NCBI GenBank assembly: GCA_016987375.1
Contig: PJRA01000048.1
Coordinates: 2,082-61,544 of the forward strand
Length of the DNA stretch: 59,463 nt
Direction: 5' to 3'
From: Brachionus koreanus
Taxonomy: Eukaryota > Rotifera > Eurotatoria > Ploima > Brachionidae
In this document: piece by piece, positions 36,154 through 48,935 of the stretch
How the letters are laid out: each line of letters starts with the position of its first letter
Numbering within the stretch: position 1 is the first letter of the stretch
Notes under the pieces: model-generated
The model's database searches: none
Told to the model about the DNA's origin: nothing
What the model saw: only the letters and a program-made list of their open reading frames with translations
Position numbers and translations under genes: made by a program

Positions 36154-37696
36154 ATGCAAAGTGGAGCTGGAAGTGAAAATTTTTTAGGTAATTTGATTTG
36201 ATTTGATTTGTATTATTCTATTTTGGTCTAGATCAAAAAAAGTTTTTCAAAAATAACTATAACTATGATTATAGCAAAAGTTTTGTTGAAACAAAATTGA
36301 CCACTTTTTCGAAAAAACAAATGGAAAAAGCTGAAGATTTGATGTCACGAAGATGGCAGCCAGTTCTAAATCGATTTCAAATAGAAATAATTAAGAAGAA
36401 TATTTCTTCTAAAATTGAATTTAAAATCGCTTCATACAACTTATTATCTCCAATATTACTCAATGAGAATTTTTATTTGTATGAAAATTTAGATCAAAAC
36501 TATTTAAATTGGAAATTTCGAAGAGCAAATCTTTTAAAAGAAATTGAGCATATAAATGCGGATGTAATAACAAATTTTAATTTTTTTTTTTTTTTACTTA
36601 TTTTGATTATTTTGAAATTAGATATATTGTTTTCAAGAAATGGATGAGAATGAATATAGATATTTTTTTAAAAAAAAATTATCTATTATGGGTTTTCATA
36701 GTATTTACAAAAAACGAAGTAACCAAAAAGTTGATGGTTGTTGTATAGCTTTTAGAAAAAATATTTTCAATTTGGAAAAACAAATTTGTGTTGATTTTTT
36801 TATCCCTGGAATCGATATATTAAACAGGTAAACATTTCTCAATTTAAATTGAAAATAATTTCTTCTATTTATTATTTAGAGAAAATGTTGGAATCATTTT
36901 ACTATTAAAATTCAAACCGAAATTTTCGTCATCCTTGATTTCTTTTCAGCATGAACCTAAAATTTTGTGTGTAGCCACAACACATTTGTTATTTAATCCG
37001 AAACGAGGTGATACAAAAATTGCACAATTACAGCTGCTACTTGCAAATATTGATCGAGTCGCTCACAAGAAGTCGAAATTGATGGAAAACAAATTAGTAT
37101 CTGAGTACCACCCAGTTATTTTGTGCGGAGACTTTAATTTTTCAAATGAGTCAAAAATTTATGAATTCTTAATTAAAGCTAAGCTTGAAAATTTTAAATT
37201 TTTAAACAGATCAAATTTGAGTGGTCAGAAGACTGATTTTAAAACCTTTTTACCAATTGGTAAGAACATCTTGCCTGAATGCTTAGGCGTGACTGATCAA
37301 TCTCAATTTAAGTATGAAGTCGACTCAAGAAATTTAAGATTGCTATTCGATAAAAACAACTTAAGTCGAAAAAAAATGATTGACATTTCTTTCGGTTCTG
37401 ATTCAATTTCACATTGTTTTCATTTTAAATCAGTTTATTCACACTTTGATCAAACTGGATCACCTGAAATTACAACATGTGTAAATGATTTTAAAAAATC
37501 GGTTGATTTTATATTTTTTCACTCGAATTTATCCGAAAAATCAAATTTTGAAGAATCAGTGAGAGAGTCGAACAAATTGTACCTTTTAGAAAAATATGAA
37601 TTATTTAATGAAAATGATGGGAAAAATTTATTCATACCAAACGAAATTTATTCGTCAGATCATTTTATGATCGCAGCTAAGTTTTTTTTAACATAA
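36154..37696 (+). CDS. ANGEL2: protein angel homologue (EEP-family exonuclease/phosphatase, ANGEL1/2)
   Basis: Four exons (36154-36187, 36232-36563, 36622-36827, 36880-37696) join in phase to 462 residues. The EEP fold starts at FKIASYNLLSPILL. Catalytic motifs follow in order: the metal-binding Glu in YCFQEMDENEY (spanning the exon 2-3 junction), KVDGCCIAFRK, ATTHLLFNPKRGDTKIAQLQ, VILCGDFNF, a VYSHFD block near PEITTCVNDF and VDFIFF, and the terminal SSDHFM with its catalytic His. All are intact, so it should be active. Angel proteins are CCR4-related; human ANGEL2 is reported to remove 2',3'-cyclic phosphates from RNA, and ANGEL1 binds eIF4E. The start is the ATG giving MQSGAGSENFL. Introns are 44-58 nt. 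ANGEL1 versus ANGEL2 is not resolved. Confidence 0.93.
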
Positions 37697-39718
37697 AGAA
37701 AACTTTCTTAAAATAAAGTATTAATATTTGCAATTCTTAAATTAAAACAAACTTATTTACTTAAAAAAATAAAAACAGTTTATGCTTAATTTGTGTTTAG
37801 AAGACTAGGAAAATCATAGCTTAATTAATTTTAAAGGAAGCCACTTTACAAATTTTTTAAATTTTTTTTAACCAGAAAAAAAAATTACACAGGCTTGTAG
37901 TAGTTTTAAATAATAGTAATAAATTTATTTTGGTTTCTTGAGATTTTTTTTGTTAAAATTAAATTTCAGGTTAAATAAAAGCATATAAGTAAAATTATCG
38001 AAGCTTTTTAAGATCAAGTTTACTCTCAAAAACTTGAATAAAGATGAAAAGGAATAAATAAAACGGCTAAAATATCAGATATTATTTTTTAAATTAAAAA
38101 TATAAGTAATTGGAAAGTTTTTTTTAAACGATTTTTATGGATTTTTCAGGATCTATTTTACCTTCATGATTGCAATGTAAATAAATAAGTTTATTAAACG
38201 AAAATAAAATATTTTAATTACTAGATGTATATTGAAAAATAAATTATTCTTATTTAACAGTTTGTTTTTTTATACTTATATTAATAAATTCGTATTTAAT
38301 TTTTAAAAATCTTGAATCAATTTTTCTTTAATTATTCAAATGATATATGTAATAGTACTAAACGGAATTCTATTTTTTTCATTATAATAAATTATTCAGC
38401 TGAATGTTTATTTCTTTTTATGAATTTTTTTTTTAGTGATTCTATTTTAAATAATAGTATAAATTTGACTAAATAAAATATGATTTTAATAATTCTTTCT
38501 TTTAATAATAAATTAAAATTTTATTTTAGACAGAGACTTTTGCATATATAATTCAAACTTTAATTTATTCACAGGCCTATAATAACGCGTCGTTATTTAA
38601 TACATTCTTACGAAATTTGGAATTTTTATAAGTAACTAGAAGAGTAGAAATTTTATTTTGAATGATCCATTTTTGAAACTATTTCATTTTCTATTTTAGG
38701 TCCTTAAATGAATTTTTCTACATTTCTAATAATTAAACGTTTAGAGTTATCCTATCTAGGCATTAAAATTGATTTAAAATTGGCTTCAAAGTATTTTAAA
38801 TAATTTAAAAATATTCGTATGGAAACTAATCATATTATAATATATTAATTCATATTAATTGACTAAATAGTTATTCCAAAATTTAGAAATAAGTTTTTTT
38901 TTTTTATAGATTTATCACAATGTTACATGAGAGGCAAGATTCTCAGTTAAATAAATTAAAATTAATAATTTAAATGAATTTTAATAATTTTGCCAAGGAC
39001 TTCAATGATGGTTAACAACAAAAATAAAATTTAAAATCTAAATATATGCCAAATATCCGAAATTTTTTTTTATCATTTTAATGCTATTTTGTTTTAAAAA
39101 TTTTAAGGGGAAAATAATAAAATTTAATTTCAAAAATAATTATTTTTAGATAAGAGATAAACTTTAAGAAAATAAAAGTTTAGCTCTTGTTAATTTGTCA
39201 ACTTTAAAAAGTTTTTTTTTTTTAACTAATTTATTACAAAAGAATTTAATTAGAGATTTAGAATAGATTAATATAAAAGAAGTATTCTGAAAAAAGCGGT
39301 ATTAATGTGTCTTTTAATAATATGTCGTCGGAATTGTTTTTGTTTTCAAAATCAATATTATCATTAGAATCAATTAATTCAATCAGTTTAAATTTTAACA
39401 TTAAAATATTCAACCCGGTTTTCGATAATCTGGATTCAAATAAAATTTCTGTATTCGCTAGTCTGACTCGACGACAAAATTTAATTCAAATCATTTTATC
39501 TAAATTAAAGTACAACATTTTTAACAACTTTGCTACTTTCAAACATATTAAAAGTTGGATTTTTTATCTAACAATAAGATCCAAATTACGATCAATATAA
39601 CAGATATTTTGATATTTTAAATTATTTTTTTTTCTATCCCGGTGTATTTGTAACATAGTATTAGAATTTTGTGATATTCGTAATATTTTTTTAAGTCTTC
39701 TTTCTTAAATGAAATGAA
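37697..39718. other. intergenic region ANGEL-CIC
   Basis: This 2-kb AT-rich spacer lies between two genes in tandem. An open frame at 39307-39600 (97 codons, non-ATG start) just upstream of CIC has no recognisable domain and is not called as a gene. The CIC promoter or an alternative long-isoform exon could lie here, but no motif supports either. Confidence 0.4.
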
Positions 39719-42700
39719 ATGAAGAGAAAATCTAACGAACAACAAACTAATAAAGAAGCAAACAGCAATAATTTAAAAACTCACAACTTAAACACAAATC
39801 AAATCAGTAGTAATAACAATGAAAATATTCAAAACTTGAATCAAAGTAACATTTATCAAAATTTAAATCAGTTAGCACAATTTTTTCAAAGTGAAAGCAA
39901 TCTAGATCCTGCAACAGCACCAAATAATTTAGCTTTACATATTTTATCTAACTATAATTCCATGTACTCTATGCCATTATCGAATCCTATCAACCCCATT
40001 TCAAGATCAATATCAGCCAATTTAGCACACAGTCATCAATCTCTTTTAATAAATTCACCGACAACATCGTTACAAAGTCCTCTTCCAATAAATTCAGTAT
40101 CTAATTTTGCGAACAGTTCTTCTTTAAATAGCAGCATTCGATTGGAATCGCCGAACAATTTTAACATACCTTTGAAAAAGCGCATGATTAGTAAAACTGA
40201 TCTCGAAAACAAGAAACTTCCAGTTGATTTGTCACAATGGCGTGAGACTAGGGTTTTGGCGTTGAAAAAAAATTTCAAGCACACGGATGAAAACGATAAT
40301 GATTTAAATTTTATAAATTACTATCCAGGAGATATAGAAGCCATAAATGGAACACTCGTCACAGTGCTGCATAACGAAGAACGTGTTACATTTGATGTTT
40401 CTAAAGATGAAGAAAGATTTTCCCTCATTGAAGATGCACAAGCTAGATTAGATAAATTGGAAAAAGGGATTCTAGTTCTTTTTCGTGTTAGTAATCAAAG
40501 TTTAAATTCCTCTTCTCATTCATCAACTCCAACATCTACCCCGGTTCCAGCCTATAGTGCTTCGGTCGACTTGAATAAAAATCAAAAAACCATAAAATAT
40601 CGACTAGGAAGAATTATAGAAAAGCAAAAAAATTTTCTCGTAGAGCCTATTTGTTTAGAATTTGGATCTAATTCCATTATTTCAGAGCTAGTCAATCATG
40701 AATGGATAGATAGGCCAAATTTGCGTCTTCTGCAACCTCCCTGGTTTGACGAGTACAAAGATGATTTAGACTTAAGATTAAATCTTAGCTTAATAGAATG
40801 CTTGAAAAAGTTTCTTTCGAAACAGCTACAATCTTCGAATAAGTTTGGTCTACAGGTTTTTTCAGGAAATACGCCCATTTTAGGTGATTACTATACATTT
40901 TTTCTTATTTTATTAACTTGAAATTCATTAAATTTTTTAAAAGGATTTCCTGCAGAAACTTCATCCAAACATTTTCATCAGAAACAAAATGAGAAAAAAG
41001 AAATTCAGATAAATTCATCGAACATTAATTTAGAAAATTCAAATCAGCAATCAAATTTTAATGCAAACACCAAGTATAGAAAAGGAGACATTGTCACAGC
41101 ACCAAATGGCATAAGAAAAAAGTTCAATGGTAAACAATGGAGAAGACTTTGTTCGAAAGAAGATTGTTCAAAAGAATCTCAAAGAAAAGGATTTTGTTCT
41201 AGACACTTGACTCAGCGCTCTGGTGGCAAAAAAAGCCAAAATTCTACGTCATCCAACAGCACAGTGTTGACTTCTTTTAATGCCCATGCTGAAAAAGAAA
41301 TAGCTTATGGCATGGGTCCCTTAAATCAATGTAAATTTCAAATTTCAAAATTTTTAAAGTCAATTAATTCTTCTAAATGGCTTTTGCAAGATCATAAGCA
41401 AAAAACAAAATTAAGAACAGACGATGAATTGTGTGCAGCAAATGCATTGGTTGGAATTAATTCATCAGTAAAATCAGAAAGAAGTAACAGCAGTCAGAGT
41501 AAAACCTATGATACAATAAGCTTAGATATTTATCCAGATACTGATCTAGAAAATGAAAATTCAGATGAAGATGACGATGAAGAAAAAGAGGAAAATGAAG
41601 TGAATGCAGATAATTCTAATATATCTGGCAAGAAAAGTCCTTCTTATAGTGACGATGATAATGACAAAAACAATGGTACCGGTACATTACTTGTTGCTCA
41701 AGAAGATGTAAATGCTCAGCCTAAAGATTCGAGCATTAGTACAAATGAGAATAGAAATGAGACGAAAAACTCAAACGAGACCAAGTCGGCAAAATCAGTC
41801 GAAGATCTAGAAAATTATTTTGATGAAAATTTAGTCAAAGATAATGAGAAAAAATCCAAAATGACATATTTAAAACGCAATGTATCTGATAATGAATTGA
41901 ATCAAAATGGCCGATATTTATTTTCCACCGAACATATACGACGACCGATGAATGCATTTATGATTTTTAGCAAAAAAGAGAGACCTTTGATTCATCAACA
42001 ACATCCTAATTGTGACAATCGTGCTGTAAGCAAAATGCTTGGAGAAAGATGGTATGCTTTAGATCAGGAGAAAAAGAATTTCTACCACGAAATAGCTTCT
42101 CAGTTAAAAAAAGATCATTTTAAAGCTAATCCAGAATGGAAATGGAGAAATAAATTGGAGAGGCAAAAAAGCGAACCTGATAGTAAATTGTTAAAAGTCA
42201 AGAAAAATTTTCATATCTCAAAAGGATTTAAAAAACAATTTAGTTGCCCTTCAGACGTAGAAGATCATATTCCAACGCTTACAAATGAGATTTTTGAAAG
42301 CAAAATAAAACCTAAACCTATTAAACAAATAATTCCAATCAAAAATTCAATAATCAATCATTCAAATAATTTTAAACCCACCGGAATAGTTTTTAAGCCA
42401 ACAAATTTATCAACATTCACTCATTCATCTAATAAATCTACAGATGACGATACATCATCGGCTGGTAAAGACTCTCCTTTTGAACAATCAGATTTACATA
42501 GCAAGTTAATTGCTCATCATAATGTAGATTCAAGTCCTAAAACAATCTATTCAAGTGATTTTTTTGCAACTAATATTCTAGAGGACAAGTCGGCTACAGA
42601 CTTATATGATAATAATTTAAATAATGATTCAGCAAAACAAGCTATTGGACATGAATCAGAAATTTGTAAAAAGTATACAGATACTGAAAACCAAAAACCA

Positions 42701-44047
42701 ATAAGAAAAACAAGCTCCGATTCATCTTTTTTTAGACTTTCAAACAAAACACCAAAGTCAGCTCTGTTGGAAAAGCGTCGTAAAGCTGTTTTCAATCTTT
42801 TAAAACAATCTACTTATCCATCTGGTAAGTTATTTAAGTATTAACTTTACTCATTGTCATGTTTTTATTTTATAAATTTAATTTTTTTCACCATTTTCAG
42901 TTGCATATTATTTTAAGATCTGGTCTGATTTAAGACAACCAAGTCTTGCTTTTTGTTAATTCTTTTCAATATAAATGTCTTATTATTTAGCATGTTTTTT
43001 ATTGAGTTTAATTTACAAAATATCTCAATAACAATGTTTTAATTTTTCAATTAAACTAAATTTAGTATTTTTTATTTATACAAAAAATATTTTTTTCGAA
43101 CCATTTCCCGAGCAGCCTTTGTCCAGTTTACATATTCACATTAACTATAGCTCAGAAGTTTATGGAAATTGTATCAGCAGAAACTTTAGTCTGAAAAATT
43201 TAATTATAATAATTTCTCAATGCGTATAGTGTTATGCAGACTAAAATTTAGCTGATTCAATTTGCAGAACAAGTCTTAGACTCATAGTAAAAAAGTTATT
43301 TCAATTTTAAATTTTTGTTTTTGATTGCCCAAGTTTATCATCATTTTTGATTTTAATGTTCTTCTGACTTGTATTTTCTTCTCTGATGTTCAGTAATAAT
43401 TTTATTGTTGTTTAGAATATTTCAAATGAATGAGATTGTTCTCGAGAACATATCTTTGATGTTTGAATTTTAAAGTATTTTCAAGGTAGTTAAACAGTTT
43501 TTTATATCCTTGGTTTTTGTGTTAAACATCCTGCTTATTTATTTTTTGTTTAATTTCACAATTTAGAAAATTTAATTTTGAATTGTCAAAATATTATTTG
43601 GACATTTTTTTTTAACATAAGGAATAGATTTTTTTTAAAATTATATTGTAATATACTTAGCCTAAAAATACCACAGCTCTTTAATTTTTAAGGAAATACT
43701 TTTTTTTAACCAAAATTTATCAGATTATTGAAGAATTTTTTTTTTTTTGTTCAAAAAAGGAATAAAATAATGTGTGATTATCAAAAAAAATTAAAGTCAA
43801 TTAATTTTTTATTTTTTTAGAAGAAATTATGAATGAATTTTTGAACAGAAACAAAGAACTATTTAGTAGCAAACGTGAATTTTTGACAAAATTAAGAGAA
43901 GTTAGGCAAAAAATAATGAATAATGGTAAATTAACAACGGTGCCAATCAAAATAGCGAACGAAAACTTTAACAATCAGATTGATGATATAGAATGTGAAG
44001 AAACAGAAAGCTATTTTAAATCGAACTTGGTAGTGACTTCAGAATGA
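39719..44047 (+). CDS. CIC: capicua transcriptional repressor (HMG-box)
   Basis: Three exons (39719-40883, 40944-42824, 43821-44047) join in phase to 1090 residues, shorter than fly or vertebrate CIC. The Asn/Ser-rich N-terminus leads to the capicua-specific [13 protein letters not shown] and [11 protein letters not shown] region. Exon 2 has [20 protein letters not shown] and [20 protein letters not shown]. The HMG box (about 41930-42160) has [20 protein letters not shown] and [14 protein letters not shown]. The C1 motif spans the last junction: [18 protein letters not shown], then [18 protein letters not shown]. The HMG box and C1 together bind TGAATGAA-type octamers. CIC represses RTK/Ras/ERK target genes and is relieved by ERK phosphorylation. 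The last intron is 996 nt, unusually long for this window. Confidence 0.96.
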
Positions 44048-44984
44048 AATAAAACAACTTGTTCAAGTCTTTTGAATTGTTTTAAAGTTAATTGAAAATC
44101 TGGCGTACAAAGAAATCAAAATTATTCAATGACATTATCCCAGTGATTTATTTTACGTCCATAACTAGTTTATTGAGAATTTTTTTTAAGTAGTCATAAT
44201 AGTATCTTATCATTGCTTTATGTTAATGATGTAAAACTGTAAAATTTTTCGTATGGAATTTAACTTTATCTTTTTTTAATTCTTAAATATGTTGTAATTT
44301 TAAATAATTTAGGGATCGAAAATAAAAAAGGTAAGTGACAATGATCAAATTTAAACTTTTGAAACAAAAGTGGTTGAGAAGTTTTTTGAAACAAAAAATT
44401 TACGCAAACACGATGGCTTGATTTAATCAATATAATTAGAATCGGTCACATAGTAGACCAACTTTTTTTAAACTGACGTGTTAATTTTTTATTCTCAATC
44501 CATTTTTTTAAAAACTTTTATTTTAAATAGTTTTCTAAAAATGCTAAATATTTAGAAATTTAAATTTTTCCGTTTTTTTTATCATTTATTTTAGTAGTAG
44601 AAATTCTTTAATTTTTAATGGTTTTAAATTATTTTGAATAATAAAAATTTTAAATGCTTTATTTTTACTTAAAACTTAATATTTTCAAACAAATAAACTA
44701 CAAATTACAGAACCAATTATAATTCAATTTTTATTTTTTTCTTAGTTTTAGTTTTTGCATATGAGTTTTTTGATAAATTAATTGAAGAGACAAAAACTTA
44801 TTAAATAGGTTATTTTGAAAATTATATTGAGTAATCGATTCATGTTCTCGAAAACCACAAGCAGCTAAACTAACCGCCAAAGCAAAACTGTTACTATAGT
44901 TTTTTGTTTATTTCTTTTTCTCTTTTATTCATTTAATCACTTAATTCAATTGAAAAATTATTTGTTTTTATTTAAAAAATATAA

Positions 44985-45068
44985 TTTAGGAAGGTCACCA
45001 GGTTGGTCCGAATGGCTTTCGCCTTCGTTTGAACCCAATTGCTACATAAAATTGAATACAAAATTATA
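44985..45068 (+). repeat. dispersed repeat, copy 1
   Basis: About 85 bases match the sequence at 59281-59370 in the same orientation. Shared blocks are ATATAATTTAGG, GTCCGAATGGCTT, CGCCTTCGTTT, TTGCTACATAAAATT and AATACAAAATTATAAA. The core is G+C-richer than the surroundings and contains an intra-strand stem GGC/GCC. It ends in an A/T tail like a SINE or a LINE 3' end. GGTCCGAAT recalls a tRNA B box, but no full tRNA fold was found. Confidence 0.75.
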
Positions 45069-45220
45069 AACATGTAGAAAAAAATTTACAGATTGCCAAT
45101 GTCATTTTATAAAATGACATATTTTACAATTTGACAGTGACAAATGACAGTATTTAATTTACCCAATAAAATATTTTAAAGATATTTTAGATTTCAAAAG
45201 TGTTAGTAGATTTAATTAAT

Positions 45221-45355
45221 TTAACACTAGAAGCACCAAGCATTTTTTCATGTTTTTTAATTCAAAAATATATTATATATTATAAATATTTTAATAAATA
45301 TATTATAAAAAAACTATAATAATTTTATAAATTTATATCATTTTTTAAAGAACAC
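45221..45355 (+). mobile_element. truncated copy of the piggyBac-type MITE
   Basis: TTAA followed by CACTAGAAGCACCAAGCATT exactly repeats the left end of the element at 31030. Similarity continues, with AT-rich expansions, to the shared TCATTTTTTAAAGA block near 45350. The right terminus is missing. This shows the family is repeated in this genome. Confidence 0.75.
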
Positions 45356-45932
45356 CAACTTATATAGTTTCACAGTGCAATACTTTGATCTCATGCGTTT
45401 AGCAAGTCACTAGTATTTAACACTGTGTAAAATATTAGACAACAGCTCACCTTCTATCTTATTATAATTTTCTTTGTATTTTTCTTTTTTCTTTATTTTT
45501 TAGATGTGGCTAGAAGTGACCAATTGTTATAATTTAATAAATATATTTAAATAAGAAAATAGTTTTCTTTATTATTATTCTTTAAGGGTTTAAGTAACGG
45601 ACCGAATTAAGTAGGAGATAAATAAATCATTTTAGATATAGGCATTTAAAATAGTGTTAAAACTGTTTTAAAAATAAATATATTTAACTAAAGCAATGAA
45701 TATAAATCAAAAATATATTACACATTTATAATATATATTTCTTTATAATTTATTTTGAAGATATTTTCCATAGAATCAAATACTCTGCAATGAAATTCAA
45801 TAAATGATGATTAACTAATTTGACATGCTAATAAAAAATCAAATTTTAATCCTTAAAAGAATATGTTTTGAAAAATCCATTACAAAATATTTTAATTTAG
45901 TTTTAAAGAATTTATTTAAAATTTATAATAGT

Positions 45933-47927
45933 TTATACTATAAATAAATCGCCATAACAAGAACTACATAATATTGTTTCAGTTTTAAACTTGGTTATAT
46001 TATTTTCGATATCATACGTATTATAAGTTTTTTCTTCATTGAATTTCCTTATTGAATAATCTGGATAATTTTTCTCATTAGGAGAGCTTGTCACAAAATT
46101 TTTGCTCAAATCTAACATTATTTGTTCGATTTTATCCATTATAAAATGAATTCTTTTATCTATTTCTGATGTATTGTCATTTGTTTTTTGTTGTCTCTCA
46201 TCTTCAAGGCTTAGCAATTTATTAATAAGATCTTTTATTTCTATGAAAGCTAATTTATAAATATTTAAGATTGATGAAATATTATTAATAGTATCTTCTT
46301 TAATTTTAAATTTTTCATTTAATTTTTTTCTTTCTATCTGATACATAGTAACATAATCTACAATTGTTTCTGATTCAAATTCTAATTGCTGAATTATATG
46401 CTCTAGCTCATTATTTTTTTCTTTTATTTGCAAATTTTCTTCCATTACTTTGGTAAATTTTTTCTCTATTAGTTTCATGTTTGCCAGATAGTCAATAATT
46501 TTTTCTTTATATGATGGATTTTCGAACGATATCATTTCTAAATTAAATTCTGATATTAAATTTTGATTCAAAGAATCATCATTTATTTTCTTGTTTTCAC
46601 TTGGCTCAAAATGTTCATTAGATGATTGATTTAAAGCTTCGACTTTGTTATCAGTTTGAGTTTCTTTTTCGCTTTTATCCAAATTATTACAAGTTTGAAC
46701 ACTTTGTTCAATATAAAATTTAATTTCAGGTATCTTGTCTTTCAATTTTAGGTTTTCATCTTGAAGTAATTCTAAACTGGTCTTTAGCTCATTATTTTGT
46801 TTAGTAATTCGACTTAAAGTTTGCTTATTATTATGTAATTCTTCAATAAGACAATTAAAATTGTCCCTTTCAGTTTCGAATTCTTTTAAATTCTTATTCA
46901 AGTCAAAAATCGTTTTATTATTACTTTCATTTAATTGCTCTAAATTAACTTTATCTTTTAGTAAAATATCTATTTGTTGCTTGAAGTATTTTATTTCATT
47001 TTCCAATAACTCTATTTTGGGATTTGTTTCGTTTTGTTTGACTTCAAAGCTCTCCGAAATTTTTTCATCTTTTTTTTTTAATTCTGCTTTTAAAAAATCA
47101 ATTTTTGAAAACGACTCTTCTCGTTCATCAGTTAATTTATTTATTTGATCGACTAAATCTTCTACTTGTTTCTGCAAGCGATCTACATACGCTTGATACT
47201 CATTTTTAATTGTTTGTCTATTTTCTTCAATATTTCTGTTTAATTCATTTATTTGAGATTTTAGTTCAATATTTTCGGCTTCTAAGTGATCTTTGTTATC
47301 ATCGCTTGGCTTTTTACAAATTTGAAAATTTTCGATTTGTGTTTTTAATTTAGAAACAAGCTGTACTAATTCTAGAATTTCTTGATTTTTTTCGTCTAGT
47401 TTCATTTTTAATTCGTCAATTTGCATGATTTGTTCATTGATAATCAATTCATTCGAATCATGCTCAGTAATGCCATTTGTTTTTTCCAAAAGCTTTTTAG
47501 TCTCCATTTGATTTACAAGTTTTTCTAAGTCTGAAATTTTTTGTCTTGATGCTTTTAAACGACCAGCTAGTTCATTGCATTCATCCTGTTTTGTTTCGCT
47601 TTTTTTTACTTGTTGATTTAATCTGGATTGTAACTCAGTTTTTTCAGCAACAAGAATGCCGATCGTCTGAATGTGAAGCTTCAGTTGATCGTTTATTTGA
47701 CCACATTCAATATCTGGCTCTGTTAATGATAATAGATTTAATTTTTTTAAAGTATCGGACAAATTCAATGGAGTAGAATCAGTAGCTCTAAGTTTATTAG
47801 TATCAGTTTCAGCTGCATTGAATGAATGGTCATCAACAGCCAAATTTCGATTTTTGAATTCTTTCAATTTTTGTTTGGCAGCAGCAATTTTTTCATATTT
47901 TTTTAAGTCCATCTGATTATCTATCAT
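45933..47927 (-). CDS. GOLGA2: golgin subfamily A member 2 (GM130)
   Basis: A single exon codes for 664 residues, mostly coiled coil. The N-terminus has YEKIAAAKQKLKEFKNRN, the basic segment that binds p115 and importin in GM130. Next comes the diagnostic LKLHIQTIGILVAEKTELQS with CNELAGRLKASRQKISDLEK. Near the C-terminus, NNELEHIIQQLEFESETIVD and YVTMYQIERKKLNEKFKIKE match the second conserved GM130 block. The protein ends CYGDLFIV, a hydrophobic terminal peptide like the one that docks into the GRASP65 PDZ domains. GM130 tethers COPII vesicles at the cis-Golgi, links Golgi ribbons and activates GCKIII kinases in vertebrates. It is shorter than the human protein (about 1000 residues), and the middle coiled coil is reduced. 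Confidence 0.92.
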   Translation of the reverse strand: MIDNQMDLKKYEKIAAAKQKLKEFKNRNLAVDDHSFNAAETDTNKLRATDSTPLNLSDTLKKLNLLSLTEPDIECGQINDQLKLHIQTIGILVAEKTELQSRLNQQVKKSETKQDECNELAGRLKASRQKISDLEKLVNQMETKKLLEKTNGITEHDSNELIINEQIMQIDELKMKLDEKNQEILELVQLVSKLKTQIENFQICKKPSDDNKDHLEAENIELKSQINELNRNIEENRQTIKNEYQAYVDRLQKQVEDLVDQINKLTDEREESFSKIDFLKAELKKKDEKISESFEVKQNETNPKIELLENEIKYFKQQIDILLKDKVNLEQLNESNNKTIFDLNKNLKEFETERDNFNCLIEELHNNKQTLSRITKQNNELKTSLELLQDENLKLKDKIPEIKFYIEQSVQTCNNLDKSEKETQTDNKVEALNQSSNEHFEPSENKKINDDSLNQNLISEFNLEMISFENPSYKEKIIDYLANMKLIEKKFTKVMEENLQIKEKNNELEHIIQQLEFESETIVDYVTMYQIERKKLNEKFKIKEDTINNISSILNIYKLAFIEIKDLINKLLSLEDERQQKTNDNTSEIDKRIHFIMDKIEQIMLDLSKNFVTSSPNEKNYPDYSIRKFNEEKTYNTYDIENNITKFKTETILCSSCYGDLFIV

Positions 47928-48935
47928 TTTAACTTTTCTTTCATTTGATGACGAACGAAATCCGAAACTACAAATTAATATGATAAATTTAACATATATA
48001 TATGTATATCTATAAAATTTAACTATTTATATTAAAAAAATTAAATATTTTATTAATATGTTAATTTATTACAAAATTCAGCAAAATATTTTGTCTTATT
48101 TAATTTTTTTTTAAAAAAATAAAATTTTACTGTTTTTTTTTTTAAATTTATTATTTTAGCTAAAAAAAGGCAATAAACAATCAACTACATAATAAAGCAT
48201 TAATAAGATTACTTATCTTTTTAATCAAAATGTTTTATTAATCAGAATTGAAAGAATTTTGCTTATGTAATAGAACTTAACAAAAACGTTATTCACAAAT
48301 AAATATATAAAATACTTTTTTCTTTACAATATTGTACTGAAGAAAAAATCTTCGCAATGTTAAAAGAGTTGTATATGATTTGTATATTTTGGTTTTTTTT
48401 TTGGATTTTTTTAAATTTTATCTATGAGGCTTTAAACAAATAAATAATAATAATAATAATAATAATAGTAATATATTAAAATCTTTTTAACTATAAGAAA
48501 ACAACTTTTCAAGTTGATAGGAGAATTATTAGGGGGATTTGTCTTTGTTTTATATTAATTTAAATAAATTTATAAAATTGTATAAAAATTTTATTTGTTA
48601 AGATACTCAAAAAAAATATACTTATTTAAATTTAAATAAAATTAAAAAAAAATTATTGATGCCATGAGACTTGATTTGGGTTATTAGAATTAACAGACGG
48701 AAGAATGAGCTTGGCAATGTCGTTAATTTAAAAGGATGATTAGAGAAGCTTTGTTTTATTAGTCCAAACCTTTGAAATTTAATCATTTAGATTCAAAAAA
48801 TTATTTCTGGACTTTTATATCACTATTTATCATAAATAAATCATATTTAAATCTTTAAATGACATCATCAGCTTCATTTGATTCAACTAGACAGACATTT
48901 TTTGATTATTAATTTGTAAATTACTTTTAATAGAA
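47928..48935. other. intergenic spacer with an (ATA)n microsatellite
   Basis: This AT-rich kilobase lies between the GOLGA2 start and the PLC-epsilon stop, which are in the same orientation. It contains a trinucleotide repeat (AAT)n at about 48443-48466 and a TA-rich run near 47993-48010. No other feature was recognised. Confidence 0.5.

Larger units (their letters stand above)
44048..45932. other. convergent intergenic region CIC-GOLGA2 with repeats
   Basis: This AT-rich interval holds one copy of a dispersed repeat (44985-45068), a perfect 22-bp palindrome at 45099-45120 and a truncated piggyBac-type end (45221-45355). No genes were recognised. The rest presumably includes the 3' UTRs of CIC and GOLGA2. 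Confidence 0.5.

Noticed and set aside
39307..39600. 97-codon frame just upstream of capicua
   Set aside because: It begins at a non-ATG codon, has Ile/Leu/Asn/Ser-rich low-information content, and no conserved motif or splice site links it to CIC.
44985..45068. tRNA gene or tRNA pseudogene
   Set aside because: GGTCCGAAT resembles a B box, but no cloverleaf, A box at the right spacing or acceptor stem could be drawn.
46861..47148. 95-codon frame antisense to GOLGA2
   Set aside because: Ser/Phe-rich shadow of the Glu/Lys/Asn-rich coiled coil on the other strand.
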